The notes: generated by a model from the sequence alone, not told the origin. Positions 7,022 to 16,471 are shown, numbered from the stretch's first letter. The stretch: DNA of 64,000 nt from Anaerolentibacter hominis (GCF_032380675.1 NZ_JAWDIX010000001.1:186001-250000); one strand, 5' to 3'. Numbers and translations are program-made.

Positions 7022-8707
7022 ATGGGTACGCAGATCAGCTCGGATATTTGGATGAAAGGAAGTCTGGTGGTAATAGGAGCAGCAGTAATTCTTATATTAC
7101 TGAAACTGAAAAAAGCCAGAATCACGCCGGTGGGGTACAGTTTAATAGGAGGAATCGTTACCTTTTTGGTATCGCTGGGAGGCAACGTATTAAAACAACC
7201 GTATGAGGAAGCTATTTTGTTTTCTCTATGGGAAGGAACACTGGTATTTACCGGTATCGTAGCAATCTTTATTGCAAAGCAGATTATACTCTGGCGTCCG
7301 CAGAGAAAGGAAGAACGGGACGACGAAGCGGTAGAAAAAATGGTGAAGCAGAGACTGGGGGAATTTTCCGACTCATTCCAGAAACTGTCCAAGACATTTA
7401 CTGATTTATCAGAAACTAAAATATCGCCCGGTAAAGAGGATGTGGAAGGGATCTTTCAGGATTTGTCCCAGGGAATATGCAAAGACTGCACCAACTGCAG
7501 TTATTGCTGGCACAAAAACTACTATGGAACATACCAGGCGGCCTTTATGATGCTGGACACCGCGTGGCAGAAGGGGGTGGCGGATACCGGGGACGTGCCG
7601 GCGGCCTTTTACAGCCAGTGTATCCGTGTAGAAGATTTTCTGAAAGAAACAAACTATTCTTTGTCAAAGGCCAAGATGAACCTGCGATGGCATAACAAGC
7701 TGGCGGAGAGCCGGGAGGCTGTGGCAACCCAGCTGGGCCAGGTCGCGGAGATTATGGATCAGTTTTCGCAGAATATGTTCCGGATTGAAAAATTGAGCAA
7801 GAGCGAGGAACAGAGAATCCGGAGGTATTTAAAGAAAAATCATGTGGATTTGAAAAAAATCACGATATGCACCAGACCGGACGGCAAAAAAGAAGTGGAC
7901 TTAATGATACGCAGCTACGGCCGCCGCTGCACGCTGTCAAAGGAGGTGGCGGGGTACTATGGAGATCTGTTTGGAAAGAGATACAGGCTGGCCGAGGGCA
8001 CTAAAAATGTAATCGGAAAAGAATATGATACGGTTAGTCTGGTAGAGGATGTAAACTTTAAGGTGCTGACCGGTGTGGCGCGAAAGACCAAGAGCCATGA
8101 GGAAATCTCCGGAGATAATTATTCGGTTATCCATCTGGATTCCGGGGAGGTCGTGATGTCTCTCTGTGACGGTATGGGAGCAGGAGTGAAAGCCAACAGG
8201 GAGAGCAAATCAGCCATTGAACTTCTGGAACAGTTTATGGAGGCCGGATTTTCAGAGGAGACAGCGCTGAAACTGATCAATTCCATGCTCGTTTTAAAGG
8301 GAGAAGATCAAACCTGCTCCACAATGGATATGGGTGTGGTGAATCTGTATTCGGGTATGTGTGAGTTTGTAAAAATAGGCGCCGCTCCTTCTTTTATCAA
8401 GAGAAGCAAGAAAGTGGACATCATAGAAAATGCATCTCTTCCTATGGGCATTTTAAATGAGGTGGACTACCAGTCTTCTTCTATCAAATTGTACGAGGGT
8501 GATTTTTTAATCATGATGACGGACGGCGTACTGGATGCCATCGACGGGGAGGACAAAGAAGTGAGGATGGCAGAGCTCCTTGAGAATATTCCCAGTGCAA
8601 ACCCAAGTGAAATTGCGGGTTTGGTATTGGATTACATAGCGGAGGTTAATGAGGGCGAGATTCGGGATGATATGACGATCCTGGCGGCAGGCCTCTGGAA
8701 ACGGTAG
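7022..8707 (+). CDS. spoIIE: Stage II sporulation protein E (SpoIIE), short form
   Basis: PP2C-type phosphatase that dephosphorylates SpoIIAA and so activates sigma-F in the forespore. The C-terminal ~220 residues carry the phosphatase motifs SGDNYSV, LCDGMGAG, MDMGVVNL, MMTDGVLDAID and RDDMTILA. The middle is a regulatory region with a C-x2-C-x2-C-x2-C cluster at residues 153-162. The N-terminus has only about three membrane spans in the first 95 residues, against ten in Bacillus and most clostridia, giving 561 rather than about 800 residues. AGGAGG precedes the ATG by about 8 nt. Location between divIC and tilS supports orthology. Confidence 0.92.
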   Translation: MGTQISSDIWMKGSLVVIGAAVILILLKLKKARITPVGYSLIGGIVTFLVSLGGNVLKQPYEEAILFSLWEGTLVFTGIVAIFIAKQIILWRPQRKEERDDEAVEKMVKQRLGEFSDSFQKLSKTFTDLSETKISPGKEDVEGIFQDLSQGICKDCTNCSYCWHKNYYGTYQAAFMMLDTAWQKGVADTGDVPAAFYSQCIRVEDFLKETNYSLSKAKMNLRWHNKLAESREAVATQLGQVAEIMDQFSQNMFRIEKLSKSEEQRIRRYLKKNHVDLKKITICTRPDGKKEVDLMIRSYGRRCTLSKEVAGYYGDLFGKRYRLAEGTKNVIGKEYDTVSLVEDVNFKVLTGVARKTKSHEEISGDNYSVIHLDSGEVVMSLCDGMGAGVKANRESKSAIELLEQFMEAGFSEETALKLINSMLVLKGEDQTCSTMDMGVVNLYSGMCEFVKIGAAPSFIKRSKKVDIIENASLPMGILNEVDYQSSSIKLYEGDFLIMMTDGVLDAIDGEDKEVRMAELLENIPSANPSEIAGLVLDYIAEVNEGEIRDDMTILAAGLWKR

Positions 8708-8763
8708 GAATAGCTTGAAATATAAATGTGCGGGCGGTAGAATGGAAGAGGGCAATGAATAAG

Positions 8764-8967
8764 GAAGAATGAAGAACGAATAATGAAGAACGTGGATAGA
8801 GCGTGAAGTGAGTGAAAGTTGCAGCGAAGCTGCAAGTGAAAGTGTTCCTTCGGAACAGTGAAAACAAGAAAACAAGTTTTCCCGGTGAAATTGCAGCAGA
8901 GCTGTGAGTGTAAAGGGCAGTTATATAGCAGCGAAAAATGAAAAACGCGGATAGAGCGTGAAGAAAG
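8764..8967 (+). repeat. Mini-hairpin array B (GTGAAA-linked triloop hairpins)
   Basis: A GAATGAAGAAC-type leader is followed by TTGCAGC-GAA-GCTGCAA (8819-8835), TGTTCC-TTC-GGAACA, GAAAAC-AA-GTTTTC and GCAGC-AGA-GCTGT. These are joined by GTGAAA linkers, the last one degraded. A 27-base unit ending in GGATAGAGCGTGAAG occurs twice (8782-8808 and 8937-8963, two mismatches) and brackets the hairpins. The array fills most of the gap between spoIIE and tilS. Confidence 0.8.
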
Positions 8968-8992
8968 CAAGGGCAGTTCAGGATAAAACAGG

Positions 8993-10447
8993 ATGGCGAT
9001 GGAGTTTAGGAAGAAGGTTCTGGAGTTTATTGAGAAGTATCATATGCTTTGTGCAGGAGACAGGCTCGTTGTTGGCATCAGCGGCGGGCCGGATTCGGTC
9101 TGTCTTTTTGATGTGCTTTTGGATCTTGCTGCGCGGTATGGTCTGACTCTTTTCGGGGTACATGTGAATCACGGTATCCGGGGAGCAGAGGCGGACCGGG
9201 ATGCCGAATTTGTACGGGAGTTATGCGACAGCCGGGGCGTTGAACTGACAGAGGTTAGGAGGGACGTTCCTTCCCTCGCTGCGCAGAGCGGGGAATCCCT
9301 GGAGGAAGCAGGACGCCGTGTGCGTTATGATGCATTCGCGGATACGGCCAGGAAAAAGAACTGTAATAAAATAGTCTTGGCCCACCATAAAAATGATAAT
9401 GCGGAAACGATACTGTTTCATCTCTTTCGGGGAAGCGGTCCCTGCGGACTTACGGGTATCGCACCTGTGAGAGACAATGTTATCCGTCCGTTGCTGGCGG
9501 TAACGAGGACGGAGATCGAAGAATATATAATAGAGAACCGGCTTTCCTTCTGTGTGGACAGTACCAATGCGGATGTGCGCTACACAAGGAATTGTATCCG
9601 CGGTGAACTTATTCCGCTGGCGGAAAAGAAGATTAACAGCCGTGCTGTGGAACATATTGATCAGGCGGGCCGGGAGCTGGCTGCTCTGCAGGAGCTGGTT
9701 ATGGAGCTGACGGAAGATGCCTGGGAGCGGTGTGTGCAGCTGAATGGGGGAAATTATTGTATTTCTGTCTCTGCTTTCGCAGAGGAGAAACAAGTGATCA
9801 GAGGAGAGTTGATCAGAAAACTTCTGCGGGAGGCCGGGAATGGCCTAAAGGATATTACAGCAGAGCATATCCGGGCTGTCTGCGCGCTGGCCAGCAAGGA
9901 TACGGGCAAGATGGTGTCGCTGCCCGGGGGGATTCTGTTACGGAAGGATTATGAGAACATCATACTGGAACGGGCGGAAGAATCTGCGGCGGAGCAATCT
10001 ATTTGCATGCAGGTGAGTATTCCGGGGCGTCTTTTTCTGCCGGATTCCGACAAAATATTGGAGTTTTCCCTAAAAAGCGGCAAAATAGGAGAGGCAATAC
10101 CGAAAACATCTTGTATAAAGTGGTTTGATTATGATAAAATAAAGAACATGATTTTTTTAAGGACCAGGCAGCCCGGCGATTATCTGGAGATTAACGCCGC
10201 GGGAGACAGGAAAACCCTGAACCGGTATTTTATAGATGAAAAGATACCGTCGAAGGAGCGGGACAGCAGGCTGCTGCTGGCATCCGATCATCATATTCTT
10301 TGGATTATAGATGGGAGAATCAGTGAATACTTTAAAGTGTCTGATGCCACCCATACAATTTTAGAGGTAAAGTTATCAGGAGGAACAAAAGATGGAGAGA
10401 AAAATCAGTGTGTTGATTTCCGAGGAGGAAGTGGACGCCAGGATTAA
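8993..10447 (+). CDS. tilS: tRNA(Ile)-lysidine synthetase TilS
   Basis: ATP-dependent enzyme that makes lysidine at C34 of tRNA-Ile(CAU), so that it reads AUA. The PP-loop SGGPDSVCL is at residues 30-38, followed by HVNHGIRG, EEAGRRVRYDAF, LAHHKNDNAETILF and the VDSTNADVRYTRN segment. The C-terminal TilS domain ends with RQPGDYLEI...KTLNRYFIDEKIP. Length 484 is normal. The start is ATG 8993 or 8999; neither has a strong ribosome site. Its last 56 bases overlap hpt. Confidence 0.95.
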   Translation: MAMEFRKKVLEFIEKYHMLCAGDRLVVGISGGPDSVCLFDVLLDLAARYGLTLFGVHVNHGIRGAEADRDAEFVRELCDSRGVELTEVRRDVPSLAAQSGESLEEAGRRVRYDAFADTARKKNCNKIVLAHHKNDNAETILFHLFRGSGPCGLTGIAPVRDNVIRPLLAVTRTEIEEYIIENRLSFCVDSTNADVRYTRNCIRGELIPLAEKKINSRAVEHIDQAGRELAALQELVMELTEDAWERCVQLNGGNYCISVSAFAEEKQVIRGELIRKLLREAGNGLKDITAEHIRAVCALASKDTGKMVSLPGGILLRKDYENIILERAEESAAEQSICMQVSIPGRLFLPDSDKILEFSLKSGKIGEAIPKTSCIKWFDYDKIKNMIFLRTRQPGDYLEINAAGDRKTLNRYFIDEKIPSKERDSRLLLASDHHILWIIDGRISEYFKVSDATHTILEVKLSGGTKDGEKNQCVDFRGGSGRQD

Positions 10448-10913
10448 AGAGATCGGGGCGCAGATTACAGAAGAATACGCGGGTAAAACCGTTCATCTGA
10501 TCTGTGTGCTGAAAGGAAGTATGTTTTTTACCTGTGAGTTGGCGAAACGGATTAATATACCGGTGACTATTGACTGTATGTCGGTTTCCAGCTATGGAAA
10601 TGAATCGGAGAGTTCAGGCCGTGTCCGTATCGTGAAGGACCTGGATGAAAGCATTGAGGATAAAGAAGTTATTATCGTGGAGGATATTATTGATTCCGGC
10701 AGAACACTGAAGTATCTGATGGATATGCTTTCCGCGAGAAAACCAGCTTCTCTGCACTTATGTACTCTTCTGGATAAGCCGGACCGCCGGGTGACCGATG
10801 TAGCGGTAGATTACTGCGGTTTTGAGATTCCGGATAAATTTGTAGTGGGCTATGGACTGGATTTTGCACAGCAGTACAGAAATCTGCCTTATGTGGGAGT
10901 AATTGAAGATTAG
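10392..10913 (+). CDS. hpt: Hypoxanthine phosphoribosyltransferase
   Basis: Purine salvage enzyme converting hypoxanthine (or guanine) and PRPP to IMP (GMP). The PRPP-binding signature VIIVEDIIDSGRTL is centred on residues 95-108, and CVLKGSMFFTCEL forms the early loop. Length 173 matches the bacterial type. AGGAGG 9 nt upstream selects the ATG at 10392 although it lies inside tilS. The tilS-hpt-ftsH order is standard in Firmicutes. Confidence 0.95.
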   Translation: MERKISVLISEEEVDARIKEIGAQITEEYAGKTVHLICVLKGSMFFTCELAKRINIPVTIDCMSVSSYGNESESSGRVRIVKDLDESIEDKEVIIVEDIIDSGRTLKYLMDMLSARKPASLHLCTLLDKPDRRVTDVAVDYCGFEIPDKFVVGYGLDFAQQYRNLPYVGVIED

Positions 10914-10934
10914 GGAATTTAAGGAGGAGAACCA

Positions 10935-12746
10935 TTGAAAAAACAGATAAAAGGCGGTGGCTTTTTTCTGGCAATCATTGCGATTGTACTGGTTTCATTC
11001 TATTTGTCTTCCGTGTTGTACGGCGGGAATTCGAAACAGTATAATTTTGCAGATTTTCAACAAGATCTGAATGCACAGAATATTGAATTTGTCGACCTAT
11101 ATCAGAACCAGGAGACACCTACCGGCCAAGTGGGCGTACTGCTGAAAAATAAGGATAATCACAGCTTTTATGTGACCAATCTGGGAGAGATAGAACAGAT
11201 GGTCAGAGATGCGGGCATTACGCAGTATGAGGTGCATAATATCTCCAAGCCGGGCTGGTTCTTTACCAGCGTGCTGCCTTATCTGCTGGGATTTGTGCTC
11301 ATTCTGTTTCTGTTCAATTTTATGATGAACCAGGCGGGCGGCGGCGGAAACAGCAAGATGATGAATTTTGGAAAAAGCCGCGCCAAATTATCCACCGACG
11401 ACAATGGAATTACATTTGCCAATGTAGCCGGACTTGATGAAGAAAAAGAGGAACTCAGGGAGATTGTAGATTTCCTGAAGGACCCGAAGAAGTATATGAA
11501 GGTGGGTGCCAGAATCCCCAAGGGTGTGATCCTGGTGGGACCTCCCGGAACTGGCAAGACGCTGCTTGCAAAGGCAGTGGCAGGGGAAGCGGGAGTGCCG
11601 TTTTTCAGTATTTCGGGATCTGATTTTGTTGAAATGTTTGTCGGCGTGGGCGCTTCCCGTGTCCGCGACCTGTTTGAGGAAGCCAAGAAGAATTCACCGT
11701 GTATAGTATTTATTGATGAGATAGATGCAGTGGCAAGACGCAGAGGCACAGGCCTTGGCGGCGGCCATGACGAGAGAGAGCAGACCCTGAATCAGCTTCT
11801 GGTTGAGATGGATGGATTCGGTGTAAACTCCGGCATTATTGTAATGGCGGCCACCAACAGGGTGGATATCCTGGACCCGGCCATTCTTCGTCCGGGCCGT
11901 TTTGACCGGAAAGTAGCGGTGGGCTATCCGGATGTGAAGGGAAGAGAAGAGATCCTGAAAGTCCACTCCAATAAAAAGCCTCTGGCTGAGGATGTGGATT
12001 TGAAACATGTTGCCCAGACAACCGCAGGATTTTCAGGAGCAGACCTGGAGAACCTGATGAATGAGGCAGCTATTTCTGCGGCAAAGGATAACCGCTCCTA
12101 TATCGTCTCCGAGGATATCACCAAGTCTTTTATTAAAGTAGGAATTGGTACGGAGAAGAAGAGCCGCGTGGTGTCCGATAAAGACAAACGGATCACCGCC
12201 TATCATGAGGCGGGCCATGCAATCCTGTTCCATGTGCTGCCGGATGTGGGGCCGGTTCATACGGTTTCCATTATACCTACCGGTATGGGTGCGGCAGGTT
12301 ATACGATGCCTCTGCCGGAGCGGGATGAAATGTTTAATACCAGGGGCAAGATGATCGAAGATATCATCGTATGCCTGGGCGGGCGTATTGCGGAGGAACT
12401 GATTTTCGATGATATTACCACCGGTGCGTCCCAGGATATTAAGCAGGCGACTCAGTATGCCAGAAATATGGTGACCAAATACGGATTTTCCGAGAAGCTT
12501 GGTCTTGTAAACTATGAAAATGACGACGACGAAGTCTTTATCGGCAGAGATCTGGCCCACGCCAGAAGCTACAGTGAGTCTGTTGCCGGTGTCATCGACA
12601 ATGAAGTAAAAACAATGATTGATAAATGCTATGCAAGAGGAAAAGAGATCATTGAAGAGAACTTAAAGGTGCTGCACAGCTGTGCGGAACTGCTGATTGA
12701 AAAAGAGAGAATCTCAGGATCAGAGTTTGAAGCACTTTTTGTATAG
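10935..12746 (+). CDS. ftsH: ATP-dependent zinc metalloprotease FtsH
   Basis: Membrane-bound AAA+ protease for quality control of membrane and regulatory proteins. Two membrane spans (about residues 9-27 and 110-130) flank an extracytoplasmic domain. The AAA domain has Walker A GPPGTGKTLLAKA, Walker B VFIDEIDAV and the SRH ATNRVDILDPAILRPGRFD. The zinc site is HEAGHAIL. It begins at a TTG with AAGGAGG about 9 nt upstream. Length 603 is normal. A terminator follows at 12810. Confidence 0.97.
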   Translation: MKKQIKGGGFFLAIIAIVLVSFYLSSVLYGGNSKQYNFADFQQDLNAQNIEFVDLYQNQETPTGQVGVLLKNKDNHSFYVTNLGEIEQMVRDAGITQYEVHNISKPGWFFTSVLPYLLGFVLILFLFNFMMNQAGGGGNSKMMNFGKSRAKLSTDDNGITFANVAGLDEEKEELREIVDFLKDPKKYMKVGARIPKGVILVGPPGTGKTLLAKAVAGEAGVPFFSISGSDFVEMFVGVGASRVRDLFEEAKKNSPCIVFIDEIDAVARRRGTGLGGGHDEREQTLNQLLVEMDGFGVNSGIIVMAATNRVDILDPAILRPGRFDRKVAVGYPDVKGREEILKVHSNKKPLAEDVDLKHVAQTTAGFSGADLENLMNEAAISAAKDNRSYIVSEDITKSFIKVGIGTEKKSRVVSDKDKRITAYHEAGHAILFHVLPDVGPVHTVSIIPTGMGAAGYTMPLPERDEMFNTRGKMIEDIIVCLGGRIAEELIFDDITTGASQDIKQATQYARNMVTKYGFSEKLGLVNYENDDDEVFIGRDLAHARSYSESVAGVIDNEVKTMIDKCYARGKEIIEENLKVLHSCAELLIEKERISGSEFEALFV

Positions 12747-12809
12747 ATCCGGCTGCCGAGAGGCTTGGATCTGATATAAAATATAATGATACAGCAGGCG
12801 GGAAGCCCA

Positions 12810-12834
12810 GGGGATACGTAATGTGTCCCCTTTT
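12810..12834 (+). terminator. Terminator after ftsH
   Basis: GGGGATAC pairs with GTGTCCCC around a five-base GTAAT loop (one T-G pair), followed by TTTT. Confidence 0.75.
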
Positions 12835-12957
12835 ATCGCTTTTCGGATCGTTTTCATGGATTAAGAAATACAGGGAATACTTTCAATAGCGAACCTTTGC
12901 GAAAGTAAAAGAGACCTGTCGATATTGCAATTATAGATTAGAAAGCAGGAACGTGGT

Positions 12958-15105
12958 ATGAGTAAAGACGCCGGGAAAAAAGACAGTATGATTTCAACCG
13001 TGAAATGGGACCGTTTGGGTCTCTGGGATAAAATCAGGATGTACACAGAATCGGTGATGCCGCTTTTTCGTGAGAAAAGTCTGTTCAGCGACGGAACGAA
13101 GCAATTCCGCAATCCGCCTGAACCGGACCCCTATGAGGATGTTACAATCCGGCTCCGGGCTCTGGCCGGTACTGCAGATCTGGCTACGCTGGTGAGCGGT
13201 GACAAAGAATATTCCATGAGCGTGGCACAAGAGAACGAGCTATTTGAATATTTTGAGTGTACGATTCCGCTTCAGGACCGGAAAATAAGCTATTATTTCC
13301 GTGTTGTTGCGGGTGGAGCTGTTTACTACTATAACCAGCTCGGAACCGACACAGTCCGGAATGAAGAGTATGACTTTGAGATTATACCTGGCTTTCATGT
13401 GCCGCGCTGGGCAAAAGGTGCGGTTTATTATCAGATTTTTGTAGACCGGTTTTACAACGGGGATACCTCCAATGATGTGGAGACCGGAGAATATATTTAT
13501 ATAAATCAGCAGACCAGCCGGATTACGGAATGGAGTAAATATCCCGCGGCAATGGATGTGGGACATTTCTACGGCGGGGATCTGGCCGGCGTGATGAAAA
13601 AGATGGATTATCTGGAACAGCTGGGCGTGGAGGTCATTTACCTGAACCCCATTTTTGTCTCCCCCTCAAACCACAAATATGACATTCAGGATTATGATTA
13701 TGTAGATCCTCACTACGGAGTGATCGTGAAGGATGGAGAGGGCCTGCTCAAAGAAGGAGAGACTGACAATACCCATGCGCTAAAGTATATCCGCCGGGTA
13801 ACAGACCGGGAAAATCTGGAGGCGGGCAATGAGCTGTTTGCGACTCTGGTGGAGGAAGCCCACAACCGGGGAATGAGGGTCATTCTGGACGGTGTATTTA
13901 ATCACTGCGGTTCCTTTAATAAGTGGCTTGACCGGGAAAAGATTTATAAGGGGCAGGATGGATATGAAACCGGTGCTTATTTATCGGAGAGCAGCCCCTA
14001 CCGGAAATATTTCCGTTTTATGGACGATAAAAAGTGGCCGGACAATGGCTCTTATATCGGCTGGTGGAACCATGATACCCTGCCGAAACTTAATTATGAA
14101 GAATCCGAAGAACTATACAATTATGTCATGCAGATAGCCAGAAAATGGGTATCGCCGCCTTTTAATGCCGATGGCTGGCGGCTGGATGTGGCGGCAGACC
14201 TGGGCTTTTCCCTGGAGTTTAATCATACGTTCTGGAAAGACTTCAGAAAAAATGTAAAGGAAGCCAATCCCAATGCCATTATTCTGGCGGAACATTATGG
14301 GGATGCAACCGCCTGGCTGCAGGGGGACCAGTGGGATACGGTGATGAATTATGATGGGTTCATGGAGCCGGTGTCCTGGTTTTTAACAGGGATGGAGAAG
14401 CACAGTGACAGCCGCAGGGCAGATCTGGAAGGGGACGGAGAACTGTTTTTCCGGTCTATGCGCAGATATCTTTCCAGTACGCAGCCTCAGTCCTACCAGA
14501 CGGCGATGAATGAACTTTCCAACCATGATCATTCCCGTTTCCTTACCCGTACCAACGGTCAGGTGGGAAGGGTTGCATCCGCAGGCTCTGAGGCCGCGGA
14601 GGAAGGGACTGACAAAGCCCTGATGCGCCTGGCGGTTATGATCCAGATGACATGGACCGGTGCTCCCACTGTCTATTATGGAGACGAGGCGGGGTTGTGC
14701 GGCTGGACTGATCCGGATAACAGGAGAACCTATCCCTGGGGCGGAGAGGATCAGGAGCTGATTGATTATCACCGTGAGCTGATCCATCTCCACAAGAGCT
14801 ATAACGCGCTGAAGGAGGGCTCTCTGATTGCCCTGGATGCGCAGGAAAACTATATCTCATACGGGCGTTTTGACAGTAATGACCAATTTATTGTTGCCAT
14901 AAATAAAGGGGACAGCGAATTGACCGTCACCATACCGATCTGGATAGCCGGTGTTCTGGATAAAGACCGGCTGGTCAGCCTAATCGCCACAGACCGGGAC
15001 GGATACAGCCTGGAGGCTGAGATGTATGACTCCTATCAGGGAAAAGTAGAAGTGACGCTGCCGCCCTGCGGAGGCATTGTATTAAAGAATACAAGGGCAA
15101 TATAA
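12958..15105 (+). CDS. GH13 alpha-glucan hydrolase (neopullulanase/cyclomaltodextrinase type)
   Basis: Intracellular alpha-amylase family enzyme; no signal peptide is seen. After an N-terminal beta domain (about residues 50-145) the GH13 barrel starts at AKGAVYYQIFVDRFYNGD. Conserved regions are DGVFNHCG (region I), GWRLDVAADL (region II, nucleophile Asp), the acid/base Glu in ILAEHYGDATAWL (region III) and NELSNHDHSRF (region IV). The N-terminal domain and YQIFVDRF favour neopullulanase or maltogenic activity on maltodextrins. At 715 residues it is longer than typical neopullulanases (about 590), with insertions around residues 255-300. It is single, not in a sugar transport operon. Confidence 0.9.
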   Translation: MSKDAGKKDSMISTVKWDRLGLWDKIRMYTESVMPLFREKSLFSDGTKQFRNPPEPDPYEDVTIRLRALAGTADLATLVSGDKEYSMSVAQENELFEYFECTIPLQDRKISYYFRVVAGGAVYYYNQLGTDTVRNEEYDFEIIPGFHVPRWAKGAVYYQIFVDRFYNGDTSNDVETGEYIYINQQTSRITEWSKYPAAMDVGHFYGGDLAGVMKKMDYLEQLGVEVIYLNPIFVSPSNHKYDIQDYDYVDPHYGVIVKDGEGLLKEGETDNTHALKYIRRVTDRENLEAGNELFATLVEEAHNRGMRVILDGVFNHCGSFNKWLDREKIYKGQDGYETGAYLSESSPYRKYFRFMDDKKWPDNGSYIGWWNHDTLPKLNYEESEELYNYVMQIARKWVSPPFNADGWRLDVAADLGFSLEFNHTFWKDFRKNVKEANPNAIILAEHYGDATAWLQGDQWDTVMNYDGFMEPVSWFLTGMEKHSDSRRADLEGDGELFFRSMRRYLSSTQPQSYQTAMNELSNHDHSRFLTRTNGQVGRVASAGSEAAEEGTDKALMRLAVMIQMTWTGAPTVYYGDEAGLCGWTDPDNRRTYPWGGEDQELIDYHRELIHLHKSYNALKEGSLIALDAQENYISYGRFDSNDQFIVAINKGDSELTVTIPIWIAGVLDKDRLVSLIATDRDGYSLEAEMYDSYQGKVEVTLPPCGGIVLKNTRAI

Positions 15106-15124
15106 AAGGAAACGGAATAAAAAA

Positions 15125-15161
15125 GCGGGCCGGAACCGTGGGATATACGGTTCCGGCCTGC
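15125..15161. terminator. Terminator-like hairpin after GH13 gene
   Basis: GGCCGGAACCGT pairs with ACGGTTCCGGCC around GGGATAT, extended outward by GC/GC. Six A stand before it but no T-run follows, so as an intrinsic terminator it is better placed for the minus strand. Confidence 0.55.
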
Positions 15162-15227
15162 TCATAGCATTACCGCCATTAAGTGTACAAAGCACTGTTT
15201 TCATCCCTTATCCCAAGACAAAAAATC

Positions 15228-15255
15228 TTGCTATTTGCCTGATGTATGGTATAAT
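15228..15255 (+). promoter_or_regulatory. Promoter of the tRNA-Tyr/tRNA-Leu unit
   Basis: TTGCTA (15228-15233) and a perfect TATAAT (15250-15255) with a 16-bp spacer; TGG directly before the -10 makes it an extended -10 promoter. It lies 20 nt before tRNA-Tyr. Confidence 0.7.
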
Positions 15256-15275
15256 AATATACTAGTTTACAGTAT

Positions 15276-15357
15276 GGATGGGTTCCCGAGTGGCCAAAGG
15301 GGGCAGACTGTAAATCTGTTAGCTACGCTTTCGAAGGTTCGAATCCTTCTCCATCCA
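15276..15357 (+). tRNA. tRNA-Tyr (anticodon GTA)
   Basis: GGATGGG pairs with TCCATCC in the acceptor stem (one G-T). The anticodon loop reads CTGTAAA within GACTGTAAATC, and the T-arm is GAAGGTTCGAATCCTTC. A long variable arm fits bacterial tRNA-Tyr (82 nt). No encoded CCA. Confidence 0.95.
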
Positions 15358-15393
15358 TTTGGAAATTGCTGCTTTTGCGGCGGTTTTCTGTCA

Positions 15394-15479
15394 GCCGGCG
15401 TGGCGGAACTGGCAGACGCACAGGACTTAAAATCCTGCGGGACTAATCTCTCGTACCGGTTCGATTCCGGTCGCCGGCA
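15394..15479 (+). tRNA. tRNA-Leu (anticodon TAA)
   Basis: GCCGGCG pairs with CGCCGGC in the acceptor stem. The anticodon loop reads CTTAAAA, i.e. TAA. The long variable arm and 86-nt length fit tRNA-Leu. It lies 36 nt after tRNA-Tyr and is probably co-transcribed. No encoded CCA. Confidence 0.95.
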
Positions 15480-15487
15480 TAAAAAAA

Positions 15488-15515
15488 GCACGATCCAAGG
15501 GATGGTGTTTTTTTT
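15488..15515 (+). terminator. Terminator after tRNA-Leu
   Basis: CACGATCC pairs with GGATGGTG (one mismatch), followed by eight T. Confidence 0.8.
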
Positions 15516-15627
15516 ATGCCATAGCAATAGAAAAAATTATAAATTTCTTTGCAAGGAATTCCTCCACCGTGTCGTATTATAAGTGAAGGACAAAAAAACC
15601 AAATAAAATTTATGGAGGAATTTAAGA

Positions 15628-15861
15628 ATGAAAAAGAGAATTATGACTTTATGTATGGCAGCTATGATGGTGTTTGCATCGGTTTCTGCAATTGGCACTG
15701 AGGCCTCTGCGGCGGCTTATACATGTCCGAACGGGAATCAGGCATGTATTGATAATGGGGCTTGTCTGAAAAAGTGTTCCGGCCACAGCACGAAAAAACA
15801 CCATGTAAAACACAGCAACCATCATAATGGACATCATAAATCCCATGGCGGATGTTATTAA
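15628..15861 (+). CDS. Small secreted Cys/His-rich peptide
   Basis: 77 residues with a clear signal peptide (MKKRIMTLCMAAMMVFASVS, likely cleavage after ASAA near residue 30). The mature part first carries four cysteines (YTCPNGNQACIDNGACLKKC), then a tail of repeated His, Lys and Asn (HSTKKHHVKHSNHHNGHHK) ending in GGCY. The composition suggests metal binding (zinc, nickel or copper) at the cell surface, but the family is not recognised. TATGGAGG lies about 9 nt before the ATG. It precedes an ECF sigma/anti-sigma pair whose anti-sigma factor also has a His-rich outer tail, so the three may form one stress module. Confidence 0.8.
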   Translation: MKKRIMTLCMAAMMVFASVSAIGTEASAAAYTCPNGNQACIDNGACLKKCSGHSTKKHHVKHSNHHNGHHKSHGGCY

Positions 15862-15988
15862 TTTCCCACGTGGTACAGGAAAGCCGAAAGAAATTCAAAT
15901 AAGAGGAAAAAATGCAGGCTGCCCGCTTGTCTATGGTACGATACGGGCGGCTTTGCAGGAATAATCCTGCATCTGCAAGGGTATTGTC

Positions 15989-16471
15989 ATGAGAGAGGAA
16001 AGCGAAGCAGTCCACGCGGTAGAAAAGTACTCGGATTTGATCCGGCGTATTTGTTTTCTGCATCTGAAAAACCGGAATGATACAGAGGATATAGCTCAAA
16101 GTGTGTTTTTGAAGTATATCCTTTATCAGGGTACCTTTGAAAGTGACGAGCATGAAAAGGCCTGGTTTATCCGCGTGACGGTCAACACATGCAAGGACTG
16201 GCTTAAAAGTCTGCTTCGACACCCGGCCGTGCCCCTTGACGTACTGTCGGAGGAGGCGCTGGCGGTATCAGATGATCATCATGAGCTGCTGCAAACCGTA
16301 CTTTCCCTGCCATCCAAATATAAGGATGTTATTTTCCTGTTTTACTATGAAGGGTATACCGCGGGAGAGATCGCAAACATACTGGGCAAGAAGGAAAATA
16401 CGATTTATTCCCTGATGTCACGGGGCAGGGCACTTTTGAAGGAACGGCTTGGAGGTGATGGACTTGAATAA
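15989..16471 (+). CDS. ECF-type RNA polymerase sigma factor
   Basis: 160 residues with only the sigma-2 and sigma-4 regions, as in extracytoplasmic-function sigma factors. Region 2 reads CFLHLKNRNDTEDIAQSVFL and KAWFIRVTVNTCKDWLKS. Region 4 reads LPSKYKDVIFLFYYEGYTAG, EIANILGKKENTIYSLMSRG and RALLKERL. The neighbouring anti-sigma factor overlaps its 3' end. It would direct polymerase to a small regulon, probably including itself and perhaps the small Cys/His-rich gene. A GGCTGCCCG/CGGGCGGC hairpin sits upstream (about 15914-15950). Confidence 0.92.
   Translation: MREESEAVHAVEKYSDLIRRICFLHLKNRNDTEDIAQSVFLKYILYQGTFESDEHEKAWFIRVTVNTCKDWLKSLLRHPAVPLDVLSEEALAVSDDHHELLQTVLSLPSKYKDVIFLFYYEGYTAGEIANILGKKENTIYSLMSRGRALLKERLGGDGLE

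Noticed and set aside
15550..15590. ECF-type promoter before the Cys/His-rich peptide gene
   Set aside because: GGAATT and CGTATT elements are present but their spacing does not fit a standard ECF promoter, so I do not call it.
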